A stretch of DNA of 64,000 bases from contig DXJO01000027.1 of NCBI GenBank assembly GCA_019057475.1, positions 1-64,000 of the forward strand. Reading direction: 5' to 3'. The notes beneath the pieces are model-generated. The model saw nothing but the letters and a program-made list of their open reading frames with translations. It ran no database searches and was not told the origin of the DNA. Below, piece by piece: positions 54,211-63,294 of this stretch. How positions within the stretch are numbered: the first letter of the stretch is position 1; every line of letters starts with the position of its first letter. The stretch comes from Candidatus Thorarchaeota archaeon (lineage in GTDB: Archaea > Asgardarchaeota > Thorarchaeia > Thorarchaeales > Thorarchaeaceae). Both the position numbers and the translations under genes were made by a program.

Positions 54211-54786
54211 ATGGCAAAGAAACGCATCTTGATCTGCATAACTGGAGCCAGCGGAACTATTTACGGAGTCCGACTGATTAGAGCCTTGAAGAGTTTGGGA
54301 CATGAGGTATGCTTGATTGTGAGTAAGTGGGGGGCCGAAACTCTCAAACATGAGATGGAATTGACTCCCAAGGAATTGGCAAAAGAAGTAGACTACGTCT
54401 TTGATAACGATGACCTCTCTGCGGGACCGGCAAGTGGAAGCTATCATCTTGATGCAATGGCGATAGTGCCCTGTTCTATGAAGACACTTGCAGGTGTTGC
54501 GCAGGGATACGCAGAAACCCTTGTCGTCAGAGCAGCAGACTGCAGCCTCAAGGAGAAAAGGCCGCTCGTTTTGTTGCCCCGAGAAACCCCCCTTAATCTG
54601 ATCCACATCAGAAATATGGCTCAGGTTGTGGAGGCTGGAGCCACAGTGATACCTGCAAGTCCAGCGTTTTGGCACAAGCCAAAGACGATTGAAGATCTTG
54701 TGGATTCTCTGATAGATCGGATTCTCACGCACCTTCACGCAAAGGAGATGACCGAGATTGAATGGTCTTCGGGTTCCTCACGCTAG
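54211..54786 (+). CDS. ubiX: Flavin prenyltransferase UbiX
   Basis: 191 residues, the usual size. ITGASGTIYGVRL binds the flavin phosphate; IVPCSMKTLAGVAQGY and LVLLPRETPLNLIHIRNM are the other family signatures. It attaches a dimethylallyl group to FMN to make the prenylated cofactor of UbiD-type decarboxylases. No ubiD gene is in the window. The dimethylallyl donor could come from the mevalonate pathway, whose first enzymes are encoded at 27.5-30.2 kb. Confidence 0.94.
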   Translation: MAKKRILICITGASGTIYGVRLIRALKSLGHEVCLIVSKWGAETLKHEMELTPKELAKEVDYVFDNDDLSAGPASGSYHLDAMAIVPCSMKTLAGVAQGYAETLVVRAADCSLKEKRPLVLLPRETPLNLIHIRNMAQVVEAGATVIPASPAFWHKPKTIEDLVDSLIDRILTHLHAKEMTEIEWSSGSSR

Positions 54787-54808
54787 CCTTAGAGCGTGTT
54801 AATTGAAA

Positions 54809-56665
54809 TTAGTCCCAGTGAAGAGGACTTGCACAATGGGGACAGACTGTGGTTTCGCCGGGCAGACCTCGCTTTGCCAGTGCCCCACGGCAGTGAGAGC
54901 ATTCAATCCTTCTGGGCTGCACCGGCTCGGCCACGGCCTTGCTCCTCAACAGTAGGTCTCTCAGGTTCTCACGCATATCATCCAGTAGACTTGAGAACTT
55001 GGCTTCATCTTCTGAGGCAACAGAGATTCTAGTCTGTTGGTTGTCTTTTGATACTGACCCGATGATGATTACCTCTGCTCCCTCGACAGTGGCCTTGCCG
55101 TAGTATAGGGCTTCTTTCAGCACCTCAAGAAAACCGCGCTCGCCCACAAACCAGACGTCGTGTTGCTCAATTACCTTCTTGACTATGCCAAAGACCTTTT
55201 CGGCATCAGCTTCTGCGTCCAAGGTTACACTGAACTCGCGCTTCGCCTGAAGCTTTTCATCTATGAGACGATCAAGATGGGCCATGTCAGCAGTCGCCAA
55301 GTACGCATCACGAACTGCAGCCTCATTGGCTGTTGGAATCCGCATCTCAGTGTCGCCATGTTCACTGCACGTCAATACTGCCAAAGACTCACCTTCTCGT
55401 TCGTGGGGTTTAATCTCAACGAGGCTGAGCTTATCGTGGCACTTTGGACACTCGTAAAGGCGCCCGTATAGTTTCACCAATAATTCATGGTTCATGCATT
55501 GCACATAGACGCGAGCACTTTCATGCCCGTTCTGGCACTTCACTTGGAGTTCGAATAGTCCATTCTCAATCTTGATGTTGCGGATTGTGAAAGGAGCACT
55601 GCATTTGCCGCATCGGAAGCTCTCCTCTAGAAACTTTTTTCTATCGATGGCTGGCTCTCGTTCCTCGATTTGCTTGTAAACGCCAACCTTGAGCCACTTT
55701 CGCATTGTTCCATGGATGGGACAGACAAGCTCTAGCGTGACATTTTCTCCCTTGACGCTTTTCTCCAGAATGTGTGCCAGAAGGTCGCATTTGTCGCATT
55801 TGAGCACTGCATTGACTATTGCATCTATGGACTGGGTTGTTCGCTCGATTGGTTGCACGATTTCACAAGAGTGACCCTTTGAGCATCTGCACTTCATCTT
55901 GTACCCCTTCTTGTCTGTGTCAATGTTGCGTATAGACAGGGGGCGTCCGCAATCTCTGCATGTGAGAGCATCCTTCACGATGGCATCCTTCTCAGCCTCA
56001 CCAGAAACCTCTCTTAGAAACTCAGCATTCTCAGCAGGTATCTTCTTCTTGCCCTTTCCGTGAACGGGACAGGACATTTCCACATGTGTGTACTTGCCTT
56101 TGACTTCCGCTTTTTCCAATGAACAGCGGAGGCCGCATTCATCGCACAGAAGCACTCTCTGCATGACACCTTTGAGGATGCTTACATCGGAGTTACGAGG
56201 AAGGTATCTCATCTCCTTGTGCCCATTGGGACATTTCGACTTGATTTCGAGAACACCCTTCTTGTCTTCAATTTCATGAACCATGAACTCCTCACTACAT
56301 CGGGGACAAGTGAAGGCGGCTTCGACAGACTTCCCGGTCTTCTCAATGTCAATGAGGGCTGACACCGCTGAATGATGCCCGATTGGGATGGGCCGTTCCT
56401 GAGGTCCGTGTTCTGGACATACAAAGATGAACTTGACCTGGCGCTTTCCCAAGTCAGTACTGAGAAGTCCCATTGTACTGCCGCAGTCCAGACAGATGCA
56501 TAGGCCCTGGTACAAATCCTCCAGCATGCCTTTGGCTTGTTGAAGAGGGATTTTCCTATCTTCTCTGTGACCATTGAGACATTGCACGCGCATCCGTAGA
56601 TTCGATCCACGGATATCGGCGTATTTGACATGAAAGGGTTCATTGCATTTCTTGCACGTGAACAT
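54809..56665 (-). CDS. Eight-zinc-ribbon array protein with a C-terminal alpha/beta domain (paralogue 2)
   Basis: 618 residues, family not recognised. Eight ribbons of about 65 residues alternate strictly: odd ones are CxxC...CxNGH (or KGH), even ones CxxC...CxxHG, for instance FTCKKC...CLNGH then CLDCG...CPEHG. From about 475 to 580 comes a non-zinc alpha/beta segment (EKVFGIVKKVIEQHDVWFVGERGFLEVLKE, EGAEVIIIGSV), and a ninth ribbon (CSHC...CPHC) ends the protein. The paralogue 95 bases upstream has the same ribbon order. No membrane segment. Many metal sites with basic spacing suggest binding of nucleic acid or protein. Confidence 0.85.
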   Translation of the reverse strand: MFTCKKCNEPFHVKYADIRGSNLRMRVQCLNGHREDRKIPLQQAKGMLEDLYQGLCICLDCGSTMGLLSTDLGKRQVKFIFVCPEHGPQERPIPIGHHSAVSALIDIEKTGKSVEAAFTCPRCSEEFMVHEIEDKKGVLEIKSKCPNGHKEMRYLPRNSDVSILKGVMQRVLLCDECGLRCSLEKAEVKGKYTHVEMSCPVHGKGKKKIPAENAEFLREVSGEAEKDAIVKDALTCRDCGRPLSIRNIDTDKKGYKMKCRCSKGHSCEIVQPIERTTQSIDAIVNAVLKCDKCDLLAHILEKSVKGENVTLELVCPIHGTMRKWLKVGVYKQIEEREPAIDRKKFLEESFRCGKCSAPFTIRNIKIENGLFELQVKCQNGHESARVYVQCMNHELLVKLYGRLYECPKCHDKLSLVEIKPHEREGESLAVLTCSEHGDTEMRIPTANEAAVRDAYLATADMAHLDRLIDEKLQAKREFSVTLDAEADAEKVFGIVKKVIEQHDVWFVGERGFLEVLKEALYYGKATVEGAEVIIIGSVSKDNQQTRISVASEDEAKFSSLLDDMRENLRDLLLRSKAVAEPVQPRRIECSHCRGALAKRGLPGETTVCPHCASPLHWD

Positions 56666-56759
56666 AGGATTCCCTCCGCTACAAACGTGCCGCGGCCAAC
56701 TGGGGACTAGCGCTCAGGTCCCTAAAATGCGTTTCCCCAAGAGGAAAACGAACAACCAA

Positions 56760-59036
56760 CTACTGAAGATACAGCGCTATAGTCAATGAATGGGAGCAGT
56801 ACCTGCATCTAATCGGTTTGCGTGTGCCAAGTTCCTCTACCTGCTCTGTTTCCAGTGGAGCGCCACATCGCAAGCAAATCCAGGAGTCCATCGTATCGGC
56901 AAGCTCATCGATTGTTGTTGGCAGCATGGCGATATCCTCACCTAACGCTTCGACCTTCACAACCGAATGCCGACCATTCTCAGGACCAGTAATGAGGAAG
57001 ATAACTGCGACCTTCTTGCCTGTGTACTTCCCCTTCGCAAACCCGCGAATAGTACCTATGAACTGGCCTCCAACAATTGTTTCTTCACTGTCGATGATAT
57101 GAAAGTTCTTGGCCGGGAGTATCTTCTCTGCTTTGGTGAACAGGACTCGGGGGTTCCAATCGAGAGTTTGTTCCTGCTGGGTGATTGTCAAGCTCTTCAG
57201 GATAAGGTCGAATTCCTCTGATGTTTTCTTTGATGGCTTCAACAGGTCACATACAGATCGAATAAGGTACGGTTCGACCTGTACGGTATGAAGCTGGTCG
57301 CGGAAATCGATGAATGACACCGTAGATACAACTTTGCCTTGAACACAGTCCTTGGTGGGGTAGAACGTGAATTGAGGGCTCCTGAAGCCACCCACTTCAA
57401 TACGCGATATCGTTTTCACTGCCTCTCCAGCAAGTTCCATGCTGTCCTTTGGATAAGCGACTATGTTCACCGTTACATTCGTAATGACATAGCCACTATT
57501 GTTCTTCACCTTAACCTTGTAATCGAATTTACCACCCACGATATTGCACCCACGCAGCACTTGCACATCTGCTTGCTGAGCCTCAACCATCTCAACTAGA
57601 GGTTCAAGAATATGCGGCTCTTCATACTCCTCAGCCTCAACAGGCGGCTTGAGCTTGTCCGCCTGTATCTCATCGTAGGCGATTTTCATGGCTTCTGCAT
57701 GATCATGGGGTATCTCTAGGACGTACTTGCCATGCACAGGACATAGCTGCACTACTCGCGACTCTCGCCCTCGTGGTTCAGCGTACACCAGATCCAGAGA
57801 ATCATAACACTCAGGACACTGGTAGAAATGTTTGTAGAGGTTCACCAGTGTTTCCTGCGGCAGACCTGGAACAAAGAATCGCTTTGCTCTATGTCCATTC
57901 CTACATTCAACATCGAACTCGATTAAACCCCTCTTGTCTTCAACGTCCCTGAGAAAGAGCGGCATGTTGCATTTCTCACAGCTAAGACTTCGGACAATTG
58001 AGGGCAGCCTATCAATCATTGGCTCGCGTTCCTTGATGTGATCAAACACATCTGAAGGAACATCTCTTTGCATCACACCATGAATTGGACAGACTACCCT
58101 GAACTCTACTTTCTTCTTACGTCGTTTCACATCATGCCCGTGAGTAAGAAGGCCACACTCGTTGCATGACATCAGGGCTGCAGCAACCCGATCCTTCACG
58201 GGATCACTCCAAGTCAGCGGGATGTTTCTAGTTGTTGTATGACCATCACTTGGACAAATGCATCTGAACTTGTATCCAGACTCGTCACCTTCAATGGCTC
58301 GTATCGAGAGAGGGAATTGGCAATTACTGGAAACAAGCATCGCTCTAACAACGGCGTCCTCAGGTATCTCGCTCGCAGCTTGTTTCATGAGCTTAACTAG
58401 GTCGGCAGGAATTTCCTTCCTATCAGACCCGTGGAGCGGGCATGATATGTGAATTTTGACAGTTTCTCGATTCATCTCAATTCTAGTAATGGTGCTTGGG
58501 AGACCACACCTATCGCAATGAACAACTCGTTGTAGCAGTTGTTTGAGTAATCCTTCTTCAGCATTATCAGGAACGTATCTTGTTGTCTTGTGTCCATTTG
58601 AACACCGCACGAGCATCTCAAGGAAACCCCTTCGGTTCTTAATGCCACTCACTGCATAGACCTGACCACACGAGAGACACTTGAAGGAGTCCAGAATGGA
58701 GCCAGGACTATCCACATCCGCACCTAGAATCTCGACTGTTGACTGAAACTGAGCTGGAAACTCGCGTTCCACTGGGCCATGAATGGGACAGAGAAAAGTG
58801 CTCTCAATCTGAGAATGATGAGGGATGGTGGATAGCTGTGTCATTGAAGACCCGCAGTCGGTGCACAAGAACAATTTCTTGAAAAGGTCTGGAGCCATTT
58901 CTTGAGCTTGGTGCTCGGCCAATCGTCTGACACTTTTATGACCATTCACACACTGAACATCCATCTTCAGGATTTTGTCCTTAATCTCGGCAGCTTGAAT
59001 GTACAGCTGTTGGCTACATTTTCTGCAAGTGAACAT
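56760..59036 (-). CDS. Eight-zinc-ribbon array protein with appendage-like C-terminal domains (paralogue 1)
   Basis: 758 residues. The eight ribbons alternate NGH- and HG-types exactly as in paralogue 2; ribbon 5 has lost a ligand (MLVSSNC where CxxC is expected). An Ig-like beta-sandwich (about 492-600: FDYKVKVKNNSGYVITNVTVNI, FTFYPTKDCVQGKVVSTVSF) is followed by an alpha/beta part (about 605-715) and a last zinc ribbon (CLRCG...CRYC). Sandwich plus platform in that order is the layout of the appendage of gamma-COP and AP-2 subunits. This is only a by-eye resemblance. The gene is central in a three-gene minus-strand cluster. Confidence 0.85.
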   Translation of the reverse strand: MFTCRKCSQQLYIQAAEIKDKILKMDVQCVNGHKSVRRLAEHQAQEMAPDLFKKLFLCTDCGSSMTQLSTIPHHSQIESTFLCPIHGPVEREFPAQFQSTVEILGADVDSPGSILDSFKCLSCGQVYAVSGIKNRRGFLEMLVRCSNGHKTTRYVPDNAEEGLLKQLLQRVVHCDRCGLPSTITRIEMNRETVKIHISCPLHGSDRKEIPADLVKLMKQAASEIPEDAVVRAMLVSSNCQFPLSIRAIEGDESGYKFRCICPSDGHTTTRNIPLTWSDPVKDRVAAALMSCNECGLLTHGHDVKRRKKKVEFRVVCPIHGVMQRDVPSDVFDHIKEREPMIDRLPSIVRSLSCEKCNMPLFLRDVEDKRGLIEFDVECRNGHRAKRFFVPGLPQETLVNLYKHFYQCPECYDSLDLVYAEPRGRESRVVQLCPVHGKYVLEIPHDHAEAMKIAYDEIQADKLKPPVEAEEYEEPHILEPLVEMVEAQQADVQVLRGCNIVGGKFDYKVKVKNNSGYVITNVTVNIVAYPKDSMELAGEAVKTISRIEVGGFRSPQFTFYPTKDCVQGKVVSTVSFIDFRDQLHTVQVEPYLIRSVCDLLKPSKKTSEEFDLILKSLTITQQEQTLDWNPRVLFTKAEKILPAKNFHIIDSEETIVGGQFIGTIRGFAKGKYTGKKVAVIFLITGPENGRHSVVKVEALGEDIAMLPTTIDELADTMDSWICLRCGAPLETEQVEELGTRKPIRCRYCSHSLTIALYLQ

Positions 59037-59131
59037 GTCAACTCACCATGGCAAAGCTCAGCAGGAATGAGTGTAACAGGATTGCTCTTAAGACAATTGA
59101 TGATATGCCTTCAGCGGAAAAGGCGTTTGGA

Positions 59132-60421
59132 CTATGTAACGCTTCCCGGGACATCAACACTCTCAAGGAGCTTATCTCCAGCCTTCTTGACCTTGGAACG
59201 GTACCCCCGCGTTGTGTAGACTCTCACAGGTCGGAGGTCACGATTAAAACTGCGAGCAATTAGACTGACCTCATCAACTGGCCAGAACTCATAGCCCTTG
59301 GACCCACGTTCAAAGAACACCAACTCATCAAGGGGGTATTTCCCCGGGTAGTAAGTCACTGAGGGCCTGTCAGGATAGTCAACATAGACATTTTTTGGAT
59401 CGATATCCGCCGCCTCAGCAATCTCACTCTCTGCTTGAAAGAGGCCATCGGGAGTGGATATCTTCTTCATGAAAGCGACATCGGATATCGCTCTTTCGCT
59501 AGCCAACTTGATGAGATACCGCTTTCGGAAGTCCTTGTAGAGCCTGCTTGCAGTCTGCATCTCATCTGTGTCGTCTTCAGTCACTGAGAGTAGTACATCA
59601 AGGAATGAGAGGTCATCATAGAGCAGGAATTGTTCAATGTCATCGTCAGGAGAAAGGAAGAGCTGGGACCCAGCCTCGTCGAGTATACGCAGAAGCATCA
59701 ATTCTGCGGCGCGCACTGTTCGATGGTAATAGACGGCATCGTACATATTGACGCCTGCCGAGAGGTACGCCTCGAAGGTATGCATGGAACTCCTGTTCAA
59801 TGCAATCTTGTTCTTTGCTATCCGTGTTGCGGCGAATAATCTCCGGTACTCTAGCTGAGCGTACTCAACGCCGGCGAAGTATGCGTCACGCTCAAGATTG
59901 TCGATTAATACGGGATTGATGGGACACTTCATGAGATCAAGCCGGAAGCTCTTCAGCGGAACTCCACGCTCTAGCATGTTCTTTATCTCACTGACGGAAG
60001 TCACACTGCCCTTGATGATATCCTTGACCGGTGATTTCGTAGCAATCAAACTGGCAAGCTTCTGTTTATTGGTTCCCCGAACTGTCAAGTACTCTGTCAT
60101 GACATTATTCCAAGGTCCTGTTGACAGAGTGAGAAGCATTGCGATCAGTCTTGCTCTCTGGACTTCATCCAAGTCGCCGTCCAAGGAGTCAAAGAAAACT
60201 TTGGTGACATGCATAACTCCGAGCAGACGACCCATCACTGACGTGTCTGCACCCGGGAAGACCAAGTGAATGCCTGCGGGCCCGCGGATATTGCGCAACC
60301 TCTGACTGAGCCGGAGGTCCAGTATGGATTTCTCAACACTCGAGAGCTCTATGTACCCATGAAGCGGATCTTTGATTTCGAGCACTGATGGATAATCACT
60401 AATCGGCATGAAAGTCCCCAT
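59132..60421 (-). CDS. HD-superfamily phosphohydrolase-like protein without its metal ligands (pseudoenzyme)
   Basis: 429 residues. The start (VLEIKDPLHGYIEL, QRLRNIRGPAGIHLVFPGA, LLGVMH) is that of SAMHD1/dNTPase-like HD proteins. But HTRFEHSLG has become DTSVMGRLLG, and the metal-binding LLHDIGHGPFSH has become LLTLSTGPWNNV, so the two histidines and the aspartate are gone. Later family features (NLERDAYFAGVEY) remain. It should fold as an HD protein but cannot bind the usual metals. It probably binds nucleotide or a partner. It is first in the cluster with the two zinc-ribbon genes. Confidence 0.85.
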   Translation of the reverse strand: MGTFMPISDYPSVLEIKDPLHGYIELSSVEKSILDLRLSQRLRNIRGPAGIHLVFPGADTSVMGRLLGVMHVTKVFFDSLDGDLDEVQRARLIAMLLTLSTGPWNNVMTEYLTVRGTNKQKLASLIATKSPVKDIIKGSVTSVSEIKNMLERGVPLKSFRLDLMKCPINPVLIDNLERDAYFAGVEYAQLEYRRLFAATRIAKNKIALNRSSMHTFEAYLSAGVNMYDAVYYHRTVRAAELMLLRILDEAGSQLFLSPDDDIEQFLLYDDLSFLDVLLSVTEDDTDEMQTASRLYKDFRKRYLIKLASERAISDVAFMKKISTPDGLFQAESEIAEAADIDPKNVYVDYPDRPSVTYYPGKYPLDELVFFERGSKGYEFWPVDEVSLIARSFNRDLRPVRVYTTRGYRSKVKKAGDKLLESVDVPGSVT

Positions 60422-60550
60422 CTAGCGCAGTTCTAGCGCATCAAACTGTGCTCCTATGGGAGATACGAAGGCGTGTATTACTGTTTAGGTCTAGGTTTTT
60501 CGATGGCTCAGATGCTAACCTTCATGAGGGTTTGTGCAAGTGGCAAGACC

Positions 60551-62377
60551 ATGAAACCTCTGCTGCTGACATCTCTGATGCTCGTGCTTCTGATGGCCAT
60601 TCCACTTCAGTCGCCGATGATGCCTATCAACGATGCAGGCAGTGCGAATAAGCTGGTACCATCAAATGACCAAATCTATGTGGTTGATGTTGCAGAGGAT
60701 ATCTACAACGCAGTATCCGAGCAGTCGTACCTTGACTTCATTATAGAGCTGACAGAGAATGGCTCTCGGTGGGTGAATGAGGGGCCGCCAATCGTCTACA
60801 GCGATGCGAATATCCGCGCAAGAGACTGGATCTCACAACAACTGGTTCAACTCTCAGGCGGCAGAATAACCGTTGAACTCATGGGAGAACACAACTCGGT
60901 CGTTGGACGCTTACCAGGCTGGATACAGAGTGATGCACCCTGCCTGATGATAGGAGGTCATTACGACAGCGTTTTCGGGGCTCCAGGGGCTAATGATGAT
61001 GGTACAGGTGTGGCTGCCACACTTGAGCTGGCACGCGTCTTGTCTGAATACGAATTTCCTTTTGACATTTACTTCTGCACATGGAACTCAGAAGAAAACG
61101 GACTGATAGGGAGCGGCGAGGTTGCTCAAATCTTCGCGAACGACGGGCTCGACATTTTGATGTACTACAACGTGGATATGCTCCTGGTGGAGAATCCAAC
61201 GGTGCCCGTGGATGAGCGAGTGCTGATGGTTTACAATTCTGAAGCGAGCACTACATACCATAATGGCAGATACTGGGCGGAGCTTGCGAGGATGATGAGC
61301 AACAATCTTGGACTCAACCTCATCAAGCCACTCTCGTCTTCCCACTTTCCGTTCTGGATGCAGTCTGACCATTACTCATTCATCCGGGAGGGTTATGACC
61401 GAGCCATGTTCGCATTCGAATCAGGTTGGGCATTAGATGATGCTTACCATCAGCCCACAGATACATGGGACAACCCCATGTACAATTACACACTGGCAAG
61501 GGACACTGTCGGCGCCATTGGGGCAAGCATGGCATTGACCATGGCGAACGCGTACGGTCAGCCAACCGATATCCAATACAATTGCACACTTGAACTAGGT
61601 GACACAAGAAGCTACTATTTTGTGCTCAGCATTGAAACTGATGTTGGGGTTGAATGGTTTGGTGATGGTAGCGATATCGCCGCTTCGTTATATGCACCTA
61701 ACGGATCTCTGATGGAAACCGGCGTGACGGATGTGATTAATGATATTGATGATGATGAGCTCTTCGTTGCTCACGCCACTCAGAATGGGCTCTACACATT
61801 GGTGATGGAGAACACAGGTAACCAGAGCGCCTTCTGCGAATTCAATGTCGGCTACATTACTGACATAAATGGCGATGGAGTGGTCGATACCGTAGGATAC
61901 TGGTTTGATCAGATTCAATGGGAGCTGGATAATGATGGTGACGGACTCAGCAATGCGCAGGAGATGCTCATCGGAACTGACAGGTGGAACGCAGACTCAG
62001 ACGGAGACGGCATGAGAGACGGGTGGGAGTACCATAACGGTCTCGACCCTCTTGTGGATGATGCATCTGAAGATCTCGACCACGACGGCCTTATCAACCT
62101 CTTTGAGTACGGGAATGGTACATCGCCCAGCAGCAGCGACTCTGACTCAGATCTCATGCCCGATGGCTGGGAAACGGACCATGATCTCAACCCATTGGTG
62201 GATGATGCAAACTTAGACCCAGATGGCGACTTTCGAACGAACCTGCAGGAATATCAGATGGGCAGCGACCCGCATGTATCCGACCTTGATTTAGTCACAC
62301 CTGTAGCACTATTGGGAACAACAACTGTACTGGTAGTGCTAGGTGGAGTTCTGGTGAAGAAGAGGCGCTCCTCGTAG
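60551..62377 (+). CDS. Secreted, membrane-anchored M28-family aminopeptidase with calcium-binding repeats
   Basis: 608 residues from the ATG at 60551, which opens a good signal peptide (MKPLLLTSLMLVLLMAIPL); a longer in-frame reading is unlikely. The two-zinc M28 site is visible: GGHYDSV, ANDDGTGVAATLEL, WNSEENGLIGS, NVDM and AYHQPTDT. From about 460 come five or six DxDxDG calcium motifs (DINGDGVVD, DNDGDGLSN, DSDGDGMRD) of the thrombospondin-type-3 kind, then a C-terminal membrane helix and basic end. It should digest peptides outside the cell while tethered to the membrane. Confidence 0.92.
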   Translation: MKPLLLTSLMLVLLMAIPLQSPMMPINDAGSANKLVPSNDQIYVVDVAEDIYNAVSEQSYLDFIIELTENGSRWVNEGPPIVYSDANIRARDWISQQLVQLSGGRITVELMGEHNSVVGRLPGWIQSDAPCLMIGGHYDSVFGAPGANDDGTGVAATLELARVLSEYEFPFDIYFCTWNSEENGLIGSGEVAQIFANDGLDILMYYNVDMLLVENPTVPVDERVLMVYNSEASTTYHNGRYWAELARMMSNNLGLNLIKPLSSSHFPFWMQSDHYSFIREGYDRAMFAFESGWALDDAYHQPTDTWDNPMYNYTLARDTVGAIGASMALTMANAYGQPTDIQYNCTLELGDTRSYYFVLSIETDVGVEWFGDGSDIAASLYAPNGSLMETGVTDVINDIDDDELFVAHATQNGLYTLVMENTGNQSAFCEFNVGYITDINGDGVVDTVGYWFDQIQWELDNDGDGLSNAQEMLIGTDRWNADSDGDGMRDGWEYHNGLDPLVDDASEDLDHDGLINLFEYGNGTSPSSSDSDSDLMPDGWETDHDLNPLVDDANLDPDGDFRTNLQEYQMGSDPHVSDLDLVTPVALLGTTTVLVVLGGVLVKKRRSS

Positions 62378-62383
62378 TTGGCA

Positions 62384-63289
62384 CTAAGCAAGCGTCTTCA
62401 TCAATAGATCCCAGCGATATTGAATGTAATCTTGCAGCTCTTGAATTTTCGCATCCTGGCGCTCAGGCCTGAACAGATGTGAAAACCGACCCTGCATCTT
62501 TAGGAACTCCTCAATCGGCTTTCTCTTCTCTGGGTCTTGGAAGCGTTTGCTCTGGCGACCCAAAGTGAACTCAGTTCCAATACGTTCCCACTGAATCCAG
62601 TAGCCTGTTTCCACAGCGAGCTTGCCGAGCTCCACGCCTTTCTCAACCGGGTAATTCCAAGCTTGTGGACAAGGCAGGAATATGTGAATGAACTTCGGAC
62701 CGCGAATCTCTTTGGCCTTCAGGAACTTGTCGTAGAGATCACGGGGATAAGCAGTGTTAGCGGTTGCTTGGTAGACAGGCTCATGCATTGCGACAATGAA
62801 GTCCAGCAGTTTCTCTGGCTCCTTCTTCCCGAGCCACGTGGTCGTGGTCTTCGCATGAAGAGGTGTGCCACCTGAGCGCTGTGTACCGGTGTTGCTATAC
62901 ACTTGATTGTTGTAACAAACGTATAGGAAGTCTGTTCTACGCTCAAATGCGCCGCTAAGGGCCTGTATTCCGATATCGAATGTGCCGCCATCGCCAGCCC
63001 AGACCATAACTATAGTGTCGTCCTTGCCTTTCGCCGCAAGAGCCGCTCGCACTCCCGAAGCCGTTGCTGCTGCTGCAGGAAAGGCAGTATTGAGAACGGG
63101 TATCGCGAGCCCACTTTTAGGCCAAAGACCTTGCACAACACTTGTGCAACAAGCAGGTACAACCTGAATGACGTTCCCTTCGAGCGCCTTGTGCGCATGG
63201 CGTAGTGCTACCATATCCTGACAGCCTGCGCATGCCGCGTTTCCCTTCAGAACGTATTCCTTGAGAGGCATATCTTTCGTTGCTACCAT
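62384..63289 (-). CDS. porB: Pyruvate-type 2-oxoacid:ferredoxin oxidoreductase, beta subunit
   Basis: 301 residues from ATG at 63289, with GGTGAT just upstream; a GTG at 63298 overlapping the alpha stop is also possible. CAGCQDM carries cluster cysteines, WAGDGGTFDIGIQALSGA is the TPP/magnesium motif, and YNNQVYSNTGTQRSGGTP follows. The longer C-terminus and these motifs match the pyruvate/2-oxoisovalerate type, unlike the shorter beta subunit at 16572. It converts pyruvate (probably) and CoA to acetyl-CoA with reduction of ferredoxin. Confidence 0.92.
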   Translation of the reverse strand: MVATKDMPLKEYVLKGNAACAGCQDMVALRHAHKALEGNVIQVVPACCTSVVQGLWPKSGLAIPVLNTAFPAAAATASGVRAALAAKGKDDTIVMVWAGDGGTFDIGIQALSGAFERRTDFLYVCYNNQVYSNTGTQRSGGTPLHAKTTTTWLGKKEPEKLLDFIVAMHEPVYQATANTAYPRDLYDKFLKAKEIRGPKFIHIFLPCPQAWNYPVEKGVELGKLAVETGYWIQWERIGTEFTLGRQSKRFQDPEKRKPIEEFLKMQGRFSHLFRPERQDAKIQELQDYIQYRWDLLMKTLA

Positions 63290-63294
63290 TTTAA

